The notes below the pieces were generated by a model. It ran no database searches and had not been told where the DNA came from. It worked only from the letters and a program-made list of their open reading frames with translations. Positions 45,402 to 54,188 of a stretch of DNA of 64,000 bases are shown here, piece after piece. Where the stretch lies: contig CAWHCN010000021.1 of NCBI GenBank assembly GCA_963827935.1, forward strand, positions 62,001 to 126,000, read 5' to 3'. Positions within the stretch are counted from its first letter, which is position 1, and each line of letters opens with the position of its first letter. A program made the translations under genes and the position numbers. This stretch comes from DATFNV01 sp963827935. Lineage in GTDB: Bacteria; Planctomycetota; Planctomycetia; Gemmatales; Gemmataceae.

Positions 45402-45640
45402 GTGGTCTTCAAGTTCAGCGAAATCCTCTGTCAGCCCATCAGCCGCCGGCCCGCCTCTCCCGCCCGTGCGGCTGCGGACCCCCCGCCGGCGACGCCCTGC
45501 CCCTGACGCCGCTCCTGAGTGTGCAGCTCTGTGCCGTCTGCGGCCAGTGGACGGCGCTCTATCTGGACAAGTACGACAAGGACAAGCACCGCGCCCAGTT
45601 CCTTGACTTGGTCGGGGGGCACAGGAACGACCTCGAGGGA
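45402..45640 (+). CDS. Possible small zinc-ribbon protein, frameshifted
   Basis: GTG 45402 starts VFKFSEILCQPISRRPASP. After a shift near 45466 the second frame reads CGCGPPAGDALPL, then QLCAVCGQWTALYLDKYDKD, giving two cysteine pairs that could bind zinc. The rest of the 382-base stretch to 45782 shows no gene I can support, and the 3' end of this one is uncertain. Confidence 0.35.
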
Positions 45641-45782
45641 AACCTTCTCAGATCAGGTTCCGGAACTCTTGCGCTTCGTGATTCCGGCTGTTGCCTTGGC
45701 ATTGAGCTTGCGTGTACAATCCCTGCTCGACGTGATACACCGGACCGATTCGGTTCCGCCAGACGCCAAGCGACCTGGGAAC

Positions 45783-46073
45783 ATGAGAACCAAACGACCC
45801 GCCCGTGCCAGGGATACCGTGGCCATCCCCCCGCTCGCCATCCAGTTTGACGGCGCGTTGCCCCCCGCTGCTGCGCGTGCCCTGTTGCAGTTTGGGTTTT
45901 CCGAGGGCGACCACGCTCGCATGGAGGAACTCTCGGCAAAGGCTCGGGCCGGCACTCTGACCTCGTCCGAGCAAGACGAACTCGACACCTTCGAACGCCT
46001 CGGCTGCGTGCTCGACATTTTGCACGCTCGCGCACGGCAAACCCTCAAGAAAACGCCAAAGCGGGCTTCGTGA
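45783..46073 (+). CDS. Small hypothetical protein upstream of an HNH nuclease
   Basis: 96 residues from ATG 45783. Helical C-terminal half (MEELSAKARAGTLTSSEQDE, LDTFERLGCVLDILHARARQ). Its TGA overlaps the ATG of the HNH gene by one base, so the two are co-translated. Such small helical partners next to HNH proteins are common in planctomycetes and cyanobacteria, but their job is unknown. Confidence 0.65.
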   Translation: MRTKRPARARDTVAIPPLAIQFDGALPPAAARALLQFGFSEGDHARMEELSAKARAGTLTSSEQDELDTFERLGCVLDILHARARQTLKKTPKRAS

Positions 46074-46486
46074 TGGCCCTGGACCCGGCACTTGCGGAAC
46101 TCGTGCGCCGCCGCGCGGCCCACCGCTGTGAGTATTGCCGGCTCCCGCAAGTCTTTTCCTCAACCCGGTTCCAGATCGATCACATTATCGCCGAACAGCA
46201 CGGCGGCCGCACCGTCGCCGCCAACCTGGCCCTGGCCTGCCTGGCGGACAACCACAAGGGGCCTAATCTTGCCGGTGTCGATCCCAGGACCGGAGAGAAG
46301 GTATGGCTCTTCAACCCCCGCCGCCACCGCTGGTCGCGCCACTTCCGCTGGCAGGGTCCGATCCTCGCCGGGCGCACGCCGATTGGGCGAGCCACCGTCG
46401 CCGTCCTGGGAATCAACTTGCCGGTGCGCGTGGCCCAGCGGGCCGCACTCATGGCGGAGGGTGTCTTCCACCCGCCGGAGGCGTGA
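46073..46486 (+). CDS. HNH endonuclease-domain protein
   Basis: 137 residues. The zinc-binding and catalytic region reads C-E-Y-C-R-L (about residue 19), then FQIDHIIAEQHGG with the D-H pair, then N-L-A-L-A-C and H-K-G-P-N, which together make the betabeta-alpha-metal fold with its cysteine pair. Probably a DNA endonuclease; specificity unknown. It is translationally coupled to the small gene at 45783 and lies in a run of accessory genes. Confidence 0.85.
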   Translation: MALDPALAELVRRRAAHRCEYCRLPQVFSSTRFQIDHIIAEQHGGRTVAANLALACLADNHKGPNLAGVDPRTGEKVWLFNPRRHRWSRHFRWQGPILAGRTPIGRATVAVLGINLPVRVAQRAALMAEGVFHPPEA

Positions 46487-46678
46487 GCAGCCGGGGTGGA
46501 ATGACTGCTTCGGCCACAACGTCTTCCGCAAGGACCTGGCCAGCTACGCCGACGACGCCCTGCACTGGCTTGGCCGGCTCCACGACGCCTTACGTGCTTG
46601 GCTCGGATGCTGCCGCACTGTAAACTGACCGATGAATGCCGGAAGGGTGAGCCAGGCCAAACAATTGAGGATGCCGCC

Positions 46679-47080
46679 ATGGCGAGCTTGATTCAAGACC
46701 GTGGCCGCGGTCCCGAGATCGCGGGAACCAGGATCACGGTCTACAACCTGCTCCAGTCGTTCCTCGATCCAACGGTCACCGAGGAGGAGATTTGCCGCGT
46801 CTACGACCTGACGCCCCGCCAGGTCGCCGAGGCTCGCGCTTATGTGCTGGGCAACCCCGAAACCGTGCTGGCCGAGCACCTGAAGATCGAGGAGAGGCTG
46901 GCCGCGGGAAACCCGCCCGCCGTACGGGAAAAGGCCGGGCGAGCGCGGGAAACGCTTCAGAGCTTCAAGCGGTGGCTGGAGGAACGCGATGCCGCCGATG
47001 CCCTGGAAAATGGCGAGAAGGCGGAACCCGGGCGGTTCCCCACCTTCCGGGAGTGGCTGGCAGCGCAGAAGGCGCAGTGA
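46679..47080 (+). CDS. DUF433 protein, probable antitoxin
   Basis: 133 residues from ATG 46679. The DUF433 core (GPEIAGTRITVYNLLQSFLD and LTPRQVAEARAYVLGNPETV) is an HTH-like fold usually found upstream of DUF5615/PIN-like proteins. The C-terminal half (about residues 75-133) is a charged helical extension. The partner gene begins 15 bases downstream. Confidence 0.8.
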   Translation: MASLIQDRGRGPEIAGTRITVYNLLQSFLDPTVTEEEICRVYDLTPRQVAEARAYVLGNPETVLAEHLKIEERLAAGNPPAVREKAGRARETLQSFKRWLEERDAADALENGEKAEPGRFPTFREWLAAQKAQ

Positions 47081-47095
47081 CCCGGAGGCCACCGC

Positions 47096-47512
47096 ATGCC
47101 TGGCCTGCTCGCCGACGTGAACCTCCAGGGGCATCTGCCGTACCTGCGGCGCCTGATCGATGGCCTGGGCCTCCTTGACCTGCTCGCGGAACTGGGCCTC
47201 ACCCTGACGACCTTTCCCGATCTCGGCCTGGATCGCCACCTGAATGACCGTGAACTGTGGGCCTACTGCCAGGCCAACGCGTGGGTGCTGTTCACGGACA
47301 ACCGCAACTACGCGGATGAGAACTCGCTGGAGGCGACGATCCAGGATTCCTGGCAAGAGGGGTGCCTGCCCGTCATCACGCTGGCGAACAAGGGGAAGTT
47401 TGAAAACGGCGCAGCCTATGCCACCCAAGTCGCGGAAGACGTCGCGGACATCCTGGTGATCGTCTTCCAGGACGACATCCGCGACCAGGCGCGCATCTTT
47501 GTGCCACGGTGA
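47096..47512 (+). CDS. DUF5615-like PIN-fold protein, probable toxin
   Basis: 138 residues. The PIN-like acidic positions are visible in MPGLLADVNLQGH (early D) and WVLFTDNRNYADENSLE (central T-D-N-x-D-type motif). Pairing with an upstream DUF433 gene is the standard arrangement of this putative toxin-antitoxin class. RNase activity is presumed for the fold and has not been shown for this family member. Confidence 0.75.
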   Translation: MPGLLADVNLQGHLPYLRRLIDGLGLLDLLAELGLTLTTFPDLGLDRHLNDRELWAYCQANAWVLFTDNRNYADENSLEATIQDSWQEGCLPVITLANKGKFENGAAYATQVAEDVADILVIVFQDDIRDQARIFVPR

Positions 47513-48022
47513 GAGAGAACGAGCGGGGAAATGAGTTGCGCCCTCTTTGTTTTTTGCAGAACAACGTCAAGATACCTGGGAGATAGCGATAATGGCTGGA
47601 TTCGAATCGGCTGACAATGTCCGTGACGTGATTGAAGGCGCGGAACGTACTTGGCGATTCCCAGCGGATTTGCCGGAGTTTTGCGGACCAAACGAACTGG
47701 CGCGGATAATCGAAGCCTATTGGTCTTGGGAAGACGAAGGAGCGATTGGTCGAGAAGAGCTTGCTCGAATTACCGCCCACGCCCGGGGGCCACTTAGAGG
47801 AGAGTCGGTGCGGCAATTGTTCGACCTGGCGTATCGTGCGAGCTTTCTCAAGAACGAGGGCAGGCATTCGCGGTGCAACCTCTTCGCGTCTGGAACCCAT
47901 GAACCTCGACCTCGGAAAACGGTGCAACTGTCGGAACCCCTGCCGCTTTCAGGTCCTGAGACCCTGCGCCTTTTCGCGCCGACTTTTGTGTCCGATGAAT
48001 ACGCGCTCTCGATACTGCATAT

Positions 48023-49514
48023 TTCTACTGTGCCCCTTTTTCATATGTCTGGCGCGCCGAGACGGTGGGAATTCTCCGGTCGCATCTACCCAATGGTAGA
48101 TGCGCGCTTCTTCCGTCCGGCGCAGCACGGTGTTGACTTCGGCGAGAATCCCTGCCAACGTCGTCGGCCGACGCTCCAGCACCCAGGCGAAGATTACCCG
48201 CAGTTGCGGCACGGTGATCCACACCGTTTTTTTTTGAGGACCGACTTCTCCAGATTCAGAAACCACAAGGCCAACAGCGACAGCGTCATGTGGTGATACC
48301 AGCCGACCCAACTGCGCACTTCGTAGTGGGCCAACCCCACCTCACCCTTGCCCATCTGCAACGCCTGTTCGATCCGCGGCCGCTCACACTTGACACGCAC
48401 CAACTCCGCCAACGCTACCCCCGACAAGGCGTTGCTCAACGCATAGGTCACGTCGCCGGCGCGATCCACCGGACGCACGATCACGACTCGTTCCGGTCTG
48501 CCGACGCAGCCGTCGGCATCCTTGGTTTGCACCAACCGCGTCAGGGCACGCACCACCAAGGGGCCTTTCTCACCCGCCCGCACCGTCAGGCGCTGCCACG
48601 CCGACGCCGGCTGACGCGCCGCCCAGGCCTGGACCTGCTCGAAGGGCGGCAACCGTCGCCGTCCCGACGGCCCCGCCTCTCGCTCGGCTTCCAGGTCGCG
48701 GATCAGCGTGTTGCACGGCACATCCACCACATAACGCTCGCCGCCACGTCGCAAGGCTTGCCGAAACTCCGTCACCCGGCCAAACTCGTCGTCGGCCGCC
48801 ACCCAGCCGTGCGGCAACGCTCGGCAACGCTCCCACTGGCCCAAGGCGAGACGCCATTTCTCCTGAAACGTCGTCTCGGTGGGCACGTAACATTTCGCCC
48901 GCCGCTTGCGATCGTCCACCCACTCTTGCGGCAAATACAAATCCGCGGCCAGCAACGTCTCGCCCTGAGCACAGGCATAGGCCGTGAACACGCCCACCTG
49001 ACAGTTCTCGACCTTGCCCAGGCGGCCGCACCACTGCCGGGCCACGCCACAGGAGTCGTCGCCTTTCTTGGCGAAGCCGCTGCCGTCAAAGATCAGCACC
49101 GCGTCGTCGTCGCGCCACGCTGCGGCCACGTGCCGGTGCAACTCGCCCAACACGGCGCTATCGGACCATTTGCCGGCGCCGACGAACTTTTGCACCGGCT
49201 TGCGTGCCGCGCCAGCTTGCCGAGCGATCGGCTCGTTGGTCTTGCGCTCCAGGTTGCTGAGGCGGCCTTCGAGAACGACCTCGGCCCAGTGCCGTTGTTC
49301 CGTGCGATGGAACAGGGGCTGATAGCGTTCGATGAACCCCGCCAAGCGGCGGACGCCGCCCTGCACGGCTGCCAGCGGCACCTTCACATCGGCGAGCAAG
49401 GCGAGCGCTTCCGGGGATTCCAAGAGGGACATCCGTGTTCCTCCATACTGATCTTCCATGATGGGGCGAGTTCCGGCATACTATACGAACTATCCCAAAA
49501 GGGGCACAGTAGAA
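48023..49514 (-). mobile_element. IS701-type insertion sequence
   Basis: 1492 bp with perfect 18-bp terminal inverted repeats (ttctactgtgcccctttt at 48023-48040, complement at 49497-49514). ATAT at 48019-48022 and 49515-49518 is the likely 4-bp target duplication, supported by restoration of the split gene's frame when one copy is removed. The family normally duplicates YTAR, so ATAT is slightly atypical. Confidence 0.85.
48194..49459 (-). CDS. IS701-family transposase with A9 run near the 3' end
   Basis: 421 residues in the zero frame. DDE residues lie in VLIFDGSGFAKKGDDSCGVA (first D), WVAADDEFGR (second D) and the C-terminal EQALQMGKGEVGLAHYEVRS (E). The zero frame ends 15 codons after an A9 run (48227-48235 on the plus strand as T9). 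The -1 frame continues as TVWITVPQLRVIFAWVLERR and RTEEARIYHW, which is the usual family C-terminus, and reads on through the terminal repeat without a stop. The run may cause slippage or may be a sequencing miscount. Confidence 0.85.
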   Translation of the reverse strand: MEDQYGGTRMSLLESPEALALLADVKVPLAAVQGGVRRLAGFIERYQPLFHRTEQRHWAEVVLEGRLSNLERKTNEPIARQAGAARKPVQKFVGAGKWSDSAVLGELHRHVAAAWRDDDAVLIFDGSGFAKKGDDSCGVARQWCGRLGKVENCQVGVFTAYACAQGETLLAADLYLPQEWVDDRKRRAKCYVPTETTFQEKWRLALGQWERCRALPHGWVAADDEFGRVTEFRQALRRGGERYVVDVPCNTLIRDLEAEREAGPSGRRRLPPFEQVQAWAARQPASAWQRLTVRAGEKGPLVVRALTRLVQTKDADGCVGRPERVVIVRPVDRAGDVTYALSNALSGVALAELVRVKCERPRIEQALQMGKGEVGLAHYEVRSWVGWYHHMTLSLLALWFLNLEKSVLKKKRCGSPCRNCG

Positions 49515-50467
49515 ATATCGATGGGGCGATTTGCTGCGATGGCATCTTTCTCATGAACGAGGGGGAGGCAAACGTCGAAGTTCCAGAGGTCAGCTTGAGG
49601 ACGTCAGGAGGGCATCACGGCTTGTCTGTGGCGATTTTGGAGCCTGGCGAAATCGCAGTTCGTGAAGGTATCTTCAGCGCGAGATTGCGTGCGAACAGAT
49701 TGGTCAATGACATGTCAATGGTTTTCGCTCCATTGATTCAGGAATGGCTTGATGAGTGTGTGCGGCACGCGCACGAGAAATGTGTTTCTATCGATCCGAC
49801 GGGAATGGCGGCGCTACGCTTTGCACCGTACGGCGAGATTGTGTGGCTCTGGTCGAAGGTTATTTCGACGGCAAGAGATCTGAAGCACGGAGGTTGCTTT
49901 GTAATCCTTGATGATCCGAAGGCTGACGACCTTGATCAGAAGTTTCCAACGAAAGGTGTTTGCCTTGCAGATCAGCTTGCAGACTATTGGCTCGCTTGCG
50001 GTAGCGCGATCAAATTGAAAGACCAGGATGGGTTCGCGGTCGCTGTCCAAGAATGTAACCGAACTCGCCATGTCCTGTTTTCGGCTGTCCGCGCCTTGGC
50101 TGCTCTTTCTGCCACCGACGGCTGCGTCGTCCTCGACAGAAACTTGACGCTTCACGGATTCGGATGCGTGATCAATTCATCGGATCACAAGGCCACCCGA
50201 ACGCCGGTGGATTGGCAAACGGGCGACCTGCTATCCGTGGATGACGTCCGTAAGCGGGGCGGAACTAGGCATCGGTCCGCGTTCAATCTTTGTGAGTCCG
50301 CATCAAACACGCTGGCGTTCGTGATTTCTCAGGACGGCAGCGTTCGTGTATTCTCGAACGACGATGAACATGTCTATCTGAGCGAGCCTCTCGACGCTCT
50401 TTGAGAAAGCCAGACAGCGCCGGCCGGTCTGTTGCCCCACGGGCCGGTCGTGGCACGAACGGCAAGA

Positions 50468-51358
50468 TCACTTGCCGGGCCGGCTGCTTCGGTGAGCCGG
50501 GTTGGTCTTGGCGGTCTGTTCGGCAAAGTCGGCTGCATACGACCGCCCAAGACCAATTAGCATTCCAAATCGCAGACCAACGTGCATGCCAAAGCGCAAA
50601 TCTGTGAGTGTCGAGATATGTAGCGGGTATCCGGCCAGCTCAGCGGCAATGGACATTTCCGCAAGCGGATAAGGCGGGCAGCCTGCGTCGTCAGTCTTCA
50701 TTATGGCCCTCGGCATAATGACCTGCATCTGACTCCAGATCCTCTGAAATGGTTCCGGTTGATACCACGCATGTTTAGCAAAATGCCGTCGCATCGCAAC
50801 GATAACCGACTCCGTCTCCTCCGGCTTGAGCAGGTCTTCCATGCCTCGCTTGAGGCACCACATCACAGCGCATTCGTAAGTCATCATAAAAATGGGTTGG
50901 TCCGTCTCCGATAGCTGAAGGCGCTGTGCCTGGACGCTCTTGTCCTCAATTTCCGACATAGCCGTTGCAATACATACGCGCTGAGAGTCCGAACCTTCAG
51001 CCTTTTCAAAATGGTGGACCAGACGCAGCCAGGCGCTGAAGTTCTCGGAAGGAACGAAGGGTCTAAGGAAGAACAGCGCGAGCAACAGCGGGATTGGCGC
51101 CCACCACGTGATCGTAAGTGACCAGATGCAGCACAGGATCGTGCCAACGAAACCTGTTAACGAGACGTAGGAAACACAGCCGGGAATAGGCGAGCCGGTG
51201 CTGAGGATTTTCTGGCGCCTGACATAATGATTGCACAGGTATTGGGCCACCAAATAGGCACAAACGCAAGCGGCACCGACAAGCCACGGTAGGTATTTCC
51301 CAGTCCCATGCACAGGCGCCGCCCTCTCATCCTCGGAAGCGGGAAAAAAGAAAGCCAA
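50468..51358 (-). CDS. Membrane protein, unknown function, low GC
   Basis: 296 residues from TTG 51358 (GTG 51313 is an alternative). Two or three hydrophobic helices in the first 100 residues (YLPWLVGAACVCAYLVAQYL, VSLTGFVGTILCCIWSLTIT, WWAPIPLLLALFFL) precede a soluble helical domain. The codon use and GC content are like the neighbouring DAC-like gene and unlike the rest of the window, so both may have arrived together. Convergent with that gene, 63 bases apart. No family recognised. Confidence 0.6.
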   Translation of the reverse strand: MAFFFPASEDERAAPVHGTGKYLPWLVGAACVCAYLVAQYLCNHYVRRQKILSTGSPIPGCVSYVSLTGFVGTILCCIWSLTITWWAPIPLLLALFFLRPFVPSENFSAWLRLVHHFEKAEGSDSQRVCIATAMSEIEDKSVQAQRLQLSETDQPIFMMTYECAVMWCLKRGMEDLLKPEETESVIVAMRRHFAKHAWYQPEPFQRIWSQMQVIMPRAIMKTDDAGCPPYPLAEMSIAAELAGYPLHISTLTDLRFGMHVGLRFGMLIGLGRSYAADFAEQTAKTNPAHRSSRPGK

Positions 51359-51359
51359 A

Positions 51360-51602
51360 AGAGGACGCGGCTCGATTTGTCGCCCCGCTTGCGGTCGGCC
51401 GCTGCCGTCGCCGGTCCCGTGCGGCCCGGCGGCGTCAGCGCCCAGACCTTCCCCGTCTACGTCAGGCTACCCCATCGCAGCCAGAATGGCCTGCAAGACC
51501 CGATCGCGCCGGCAGCCCCCCTCCTCCAGGTGGGCACGCGACCGGGAGCACCGCCAGCCCTCTTGGGTTGCCGACCCGATCATCCACACCGCCCCGCCTT
51601 CA
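51360..51602. repeat. Degenerate gene-tail repeat, copy A
   Basis: About 240 bp that align with 53945-54188 (copy C) and, over the last third, with 52430-52525 (copy B). The minus-strand reading shared by the copies ends in a ...VILAAMG-stop type tail and includes the WMIGSAT motif. Confidence 0.6.
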
Positions 51603-51760
51603 GCCCACGTCACCTCCCGCGGACCGGGCGACAGGGTCTGCGGATTGGCCAGCGCCCCGCGGTACAGCCTCCTGTGCAAGACGGCCTGGTTTTCCGGGTC
51701 GATCACGACCATGTGGGACACGCCAGGCGGCCGCCCGGCCTCAAGTCCATCCGGCCACAC
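51467..51760 (-). CDS. Small hypothetical protein, member of a locally repeated family
   Basis: 97 residues from GTG 51760, four bases after the DUF4288 stop. A middle segment MVVIDPENQAVLHRRLYRGA is followed by the repeated tail (WMIGSATQEGW ... VLQAILAAMG). In copies B and C only degraded remains of this tail are present, so this is the best-kept member. It lies last in a minus-strand run with 51768 and 52148. Function unknown. Confidence 0.5.
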   Translation of the reverse strand: MWPDGLEAGRPPGVSHMVVIDPENQAVLHRRLYRGALANPQTLSPGPREVTWAEGGAVWMIGSATQEGWRCSRSRAHLEEGGCRRDRVLQAILAAMG

Positions 51761-51767
51761 TCCCGGG

Positions 51768-52151
51768 TCAGCGTTCGGCGTGGGAAAACTCTTCCGTGTA
51801 CTTCACGGAAACAACGTCGCCCCGGACGAGCTTGGACAACGCTTGCTCGGAATCGACTTCCAGCTCCAGGTACGAAACCTCCGTGCCGTCGCCGGGCCGT
51901 TGTTCCGGGTCATCGCACAGCGTCAATTTCCGGATGCCCGCAAACACCCAGCGTGCGGGTTTGCCCTCCCAGCGGAAAGATCCGTCGTCGTCCCCTTCCT
52001 CTTGCTGGCCACGTCGGGTCGCTTTCGCGAAGGCGTCCTCCTCGGTTGGAGCCTTGATGAGCACAATGTTCTCCCAGACCGTGAAGCTCCGCTGCGGCTG
52101 ATCCTTTAGCTTCACGTACAGGATGAGATGGGCCGAGTACCAGTTGTTCAT
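51768..52151 (-). CDS. DUF4288-type protein
   Basis: 127 residues. WYSAHLILYVKLKDQPQRSF, VWENIVLIKAPTEEDAFAKA and DEAF-type helix are the pattern of DUF4288. The second half (VFAGIRKLTLCDDPEQRPGD, GTEVSYLELEVDSEQALSKL) is also typical. Start ATG 52151 overlaps the stop of the 52148 gene by four bases. Family role unknown; found in many accessory regions. Confidence 0.78.
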   Translation of the reverse strand: MNNWYSAHLILYVKLKDQPQRSFTVWENIVLIKAPTEEDAFAKATRRGQQEEGDDDGSFRWEGKPARWVFAGIRKLTLCDDPEQRPGDGTEVSYLELEVDSEQALSKLVRGDVVSVKYTEEFSHAER

Positions 52152-52357
52152 GGGTTCTTCCCTCGCTTGCGCCTATTCCGGCATCGCAGGAACTTCTGGG
52201 CACGCTTGATCTGCCGCTCTCGGTCCTTGTCCTTGGCCGCCTTGGCCTTTTTCAGCATCGCAATCAGGATATCACAAACGTCCTTCCCCGTGCGCGCGGC
52301 CTCCAGCTTGGCCTTCTTGGTGATCTCGTTCTCGCCTTTTTCGGGTGCTTTCGTCAT
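52148..52357 (-). CDS. Small basic protein
   Basis: 69 residues, lysine/arginine-rich and probably helical (EITKKAKLEAARTGKDVCDI, LKKAKAAKDKDRERQIKRAQ). Overlaps the DUF4288 gene start by four bases, so the two are coupled. Composition suggests nucleic-acid contact; no family recognised. Confidence 0.6.
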   Translation of the reverse strand: MTKAPEKGENEITKKAKLEAARTGKDVCDILIAMLKKAKAAKDKDRERQIKRAQKFLRCRNRRKRGKNP

Positions 52358-52429
52358 GCCGCGCCACTGACATTGAGGCTCGCTGCACTACCAGGGAGGC
52401 CATTCTATCGTGTTGTCCCTCCCGACGCG

Positions 52430-52525
52430 ACGCCGGGCGCTGCCTCTTCCCACGCGGCCCGCGACAGCGCCCACCGCCAGCGCTGCTGGGGTTGCCGACC
52501 CGATCATCCGCACCGCGCCAATAGA
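52430..52525. repeat. Degenerate gene-tail repeat, copy B (partial)
   Basis: Matches the right part of copies A and C, including the shared ggttgccgacccgatcatcc block at 52492-52511. No intact reading frame. Confidence 0.55.
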
Positions 52526-52630
52526 CAGCCGTGGCGGGGTATTCCCATACACCGGCGCAGGGCCATAATACCGAGGATGCCTCAGCGGACCGGCCGAGGC
52601 GCTCCTGCGGACCTGCAAGGATTTGGAGCC

Positions 52631-53800
52631 ATGCCCCAGCATAACCGCGACGAGGACAAGAAGCGGCGCCGCAAGAAACGCCTCGACAAACGAGCCCGCG
52701 CGACTCGTGCCAGTGCCGAAAAGGCGCTCGATGAGTTCGGGCGGGTCGTCGCCAACGTCAAACGGCAAGTCGAAATCCCGGAGCCGGCGTGCTGGCCCGG
52801 GGCCTCCGATCCCAGCCTGGCGCGGCCCGACCTGGTCAAGTTGGAGTTCGCGGAGTTCGCGATGCATCGCTCGCCCGGTCGGGAGAAGGCCAGGCAATTC
52901 GAGGCCGCCTGCCGCAAGGGGCTACTCCACGGTCTCGAGGAGGTGGATCACTGGAGCTGGGAGGAGTTCCTCTACCACGGGATCCCCGGCGACCCGTGGC
53001 ATCCCATCGAGGCGTATCTGGCGCAGGCCGGCGGCCGCTACCCGCCCGCGGCGGCCGACCAGCTTCGCCGCTGGAAAGAGGCACGCATCGGGTTGTACGA
53101 GATCGGCGAGGTGGCGGATGAAACGCTGGCCCTGCGGGAATGGGACGCGGTGCGGGACGCCCCGGGCGGTGTGCCGGTGCGTGCCATCACCCTCAACATC
53201 GGCGGGGTCAATGCCTTCCGCCAGCTGCGCGGGAAGCTCCTGCTCTCCTACGTCGCACCCTGGCTGCCGGAAGCCAACCTGTATTGTGGCATGGGATACA
53301 GCAAGGCCTTGGAAAAGACCTTCGCCCAGCCGTTGCTAGCGTACCTCGCGCTGAGGCATCCCGACGTGGTCGGCCGGCCGCTCCCCTGGAACGTGAGCCG
53401 GACGGCGGAACAACATTACCTGCGCGCCTGGCGGAGCCGGGACTGGCAAGGCTGGCTGCAACAGCAGCTGACGTTCCCGTTTGCGGCCTTGGTGAATACG
53501 CCACCGGACGGGGTGCCGCGCCTCCTGGATGTGCGCCGCCTGCTGCCCTCCACCGCGGAGCTGGCAAGCCAGTTCGGCATCTACTTCGAGGTTCCGCTGC
53601 CAGGCGAGCCGGGAATCCTCGCCCCCGGCGCCACTCACGTCGTCCCGCTGGACGTCACTTCGCGGAACCGGCTAGCGCTGGCCGAGTACCACGCCTTCCG
53701 CGATCAGGTCGGCCAACCGCCCGGGCGCGCGGGATGCCGACCTTCACGGAGATCAACCCGCGCGGCCGGTGAAATCGCCCGCCATTCCGCCTCCCACTAG
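52631..53800 (+). CDS. Hypothetical protein with basic N-terminus
   Basis: 389 residues from ATG 52631. A highly basic start (HNRDEDKKRRRKKRLDKRAR) precedes a helical region and a mixed domain (GVPVRAITLNIGGVNAFRQL, WLQQQLTFPFAALVNTPPDG, GIYFEVPLPGEPGILAPGAT). After about residue 365 (AEYHAFRDQVGQPPG) the reading may be shifted: another frame gives ARDADLHGDQPARPVKSPAI. The stop at 53798-53800 lies in the target site of the MITE. No family recognised. Confidence 0.6.
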   Translation: MPQHNRDEDKKRRRKKRLDKRARATRASAEKALDEFGRVVANVKRQVEIPEPACWPGASDPSLARPDLVKLEFAEFAMHRSPGREKARQFEAACRKGLLHGLEEVDHWSWEEFLYHGIPGDPWHPIEAYLAQAGGRYPPAAADQLRRWKEARIGLYEIGEVADETLALREWDAVRDAPGGVPVRAITLNIGGVNAFRQLRGKLLLSYVAPWLPEANLYCGMGYSKALEKTFAQPLLAYLALRHPDVVGRPLPWNVSRTAEQHYLRAWRSRDWQGWLQQQLTFPFAALVNTPPDGVPRLLDVRRLLPSTAELASQFGIYFEVPLPGEPGILAPGATHVVPLDVTSRNRLALAEYHAFRDQVGQPPGRAGCRPSRRSTRAAGEIARHSASH

Positions 53801-53920
53801 TTGGACAGCGCCACTTTTTATTCTGGGTAAGATGGCTACACGAAAACCAAGGACTTACGGTGATTTACTTTGCCCAGCTTGACTTCGGCCTTGCCCAGTG
53901 TGAAAAGTGGCGCTGTCCAA
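53801..53920. mobile_element. 120-bp MITE with CTAG target duplication
   Basis: Perfect 18-bp terminal inverted repeats (ttggacagcgccactttt at 53801-53818, complement at 53903-53920) are bounded by CTAG on both sides (53797-53800, 53921-53924). CTAG fits the YTAR target of IS701 elements, and 13 of 18 terminal bases agree with those of the IS701-type element at 48023-49514. It has no coding capacity. Confidence 0.75.
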
Positions 53921-53944
53921 CTAGAACAAAGACATAAAGAGGAA

Positions 53945-54188
53945 GACATAAAGAGGGCGCGGCTCGATTCGACGCCCGCACGTCGTCGGCCCGAGGCGCA
54001 GGTGCCGTGCGGTCCTGCGGCGGCAGCACTTTGACCTTCCCCGTCTTCAGCGGGCTACCCCATCGCCGCGAGAATGACCTGGAAAACCTGATCCGGCGGG
54101 CAGCCCCCCTCTTCCCAGGTGGCCCGCGACAGCGCCCACCACCAGCGCTGCTGGGGTTGCCGACCCGATCATCCGCGCCGCCCCGCAT
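53945..54188. repeat. Degenerate gene-tail repeat, copy C
   Basis: Aligns with 51360-51602 over about 240 bp, including gctaccccatcgc and the ggttgccgacccgatcatcc block. The minus-strand reading, with small indels removed, would end ...QVFQVILAAMG-stop. Its right edge abuts the truncated IS3 element. Confidence 0.6.

Larger units (their letters stand above)
47592..50404 (+). pseudogene. DAC-like (DACNV-type) sensor protein gene split by an IS701-type element
   Basis: The 5' part runs 47592-48022 (MAGFESADNVRDVIEGAERT ... DEYALSILHI) and the 3' part 49515-50404 (IDGAICCDGIFLMNEGEANV ... EPLDAL). The late motif GGTRHRSAFNLCESASNTLA followed by FVISQDGSVRVF matches the diadenylate-cyclase-like fold (D-G-A..., G-T-R-H-R) used as a nucleotide sensor in some conflict systems. 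Removing the element and one ATAT copy restores one frame (L-H-I-D-G-A-I), so the gene was intact before insertion. Base composition is clearly lower in GC than the surroundings, suggesting horizontal origin. Confidence 0.72.
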
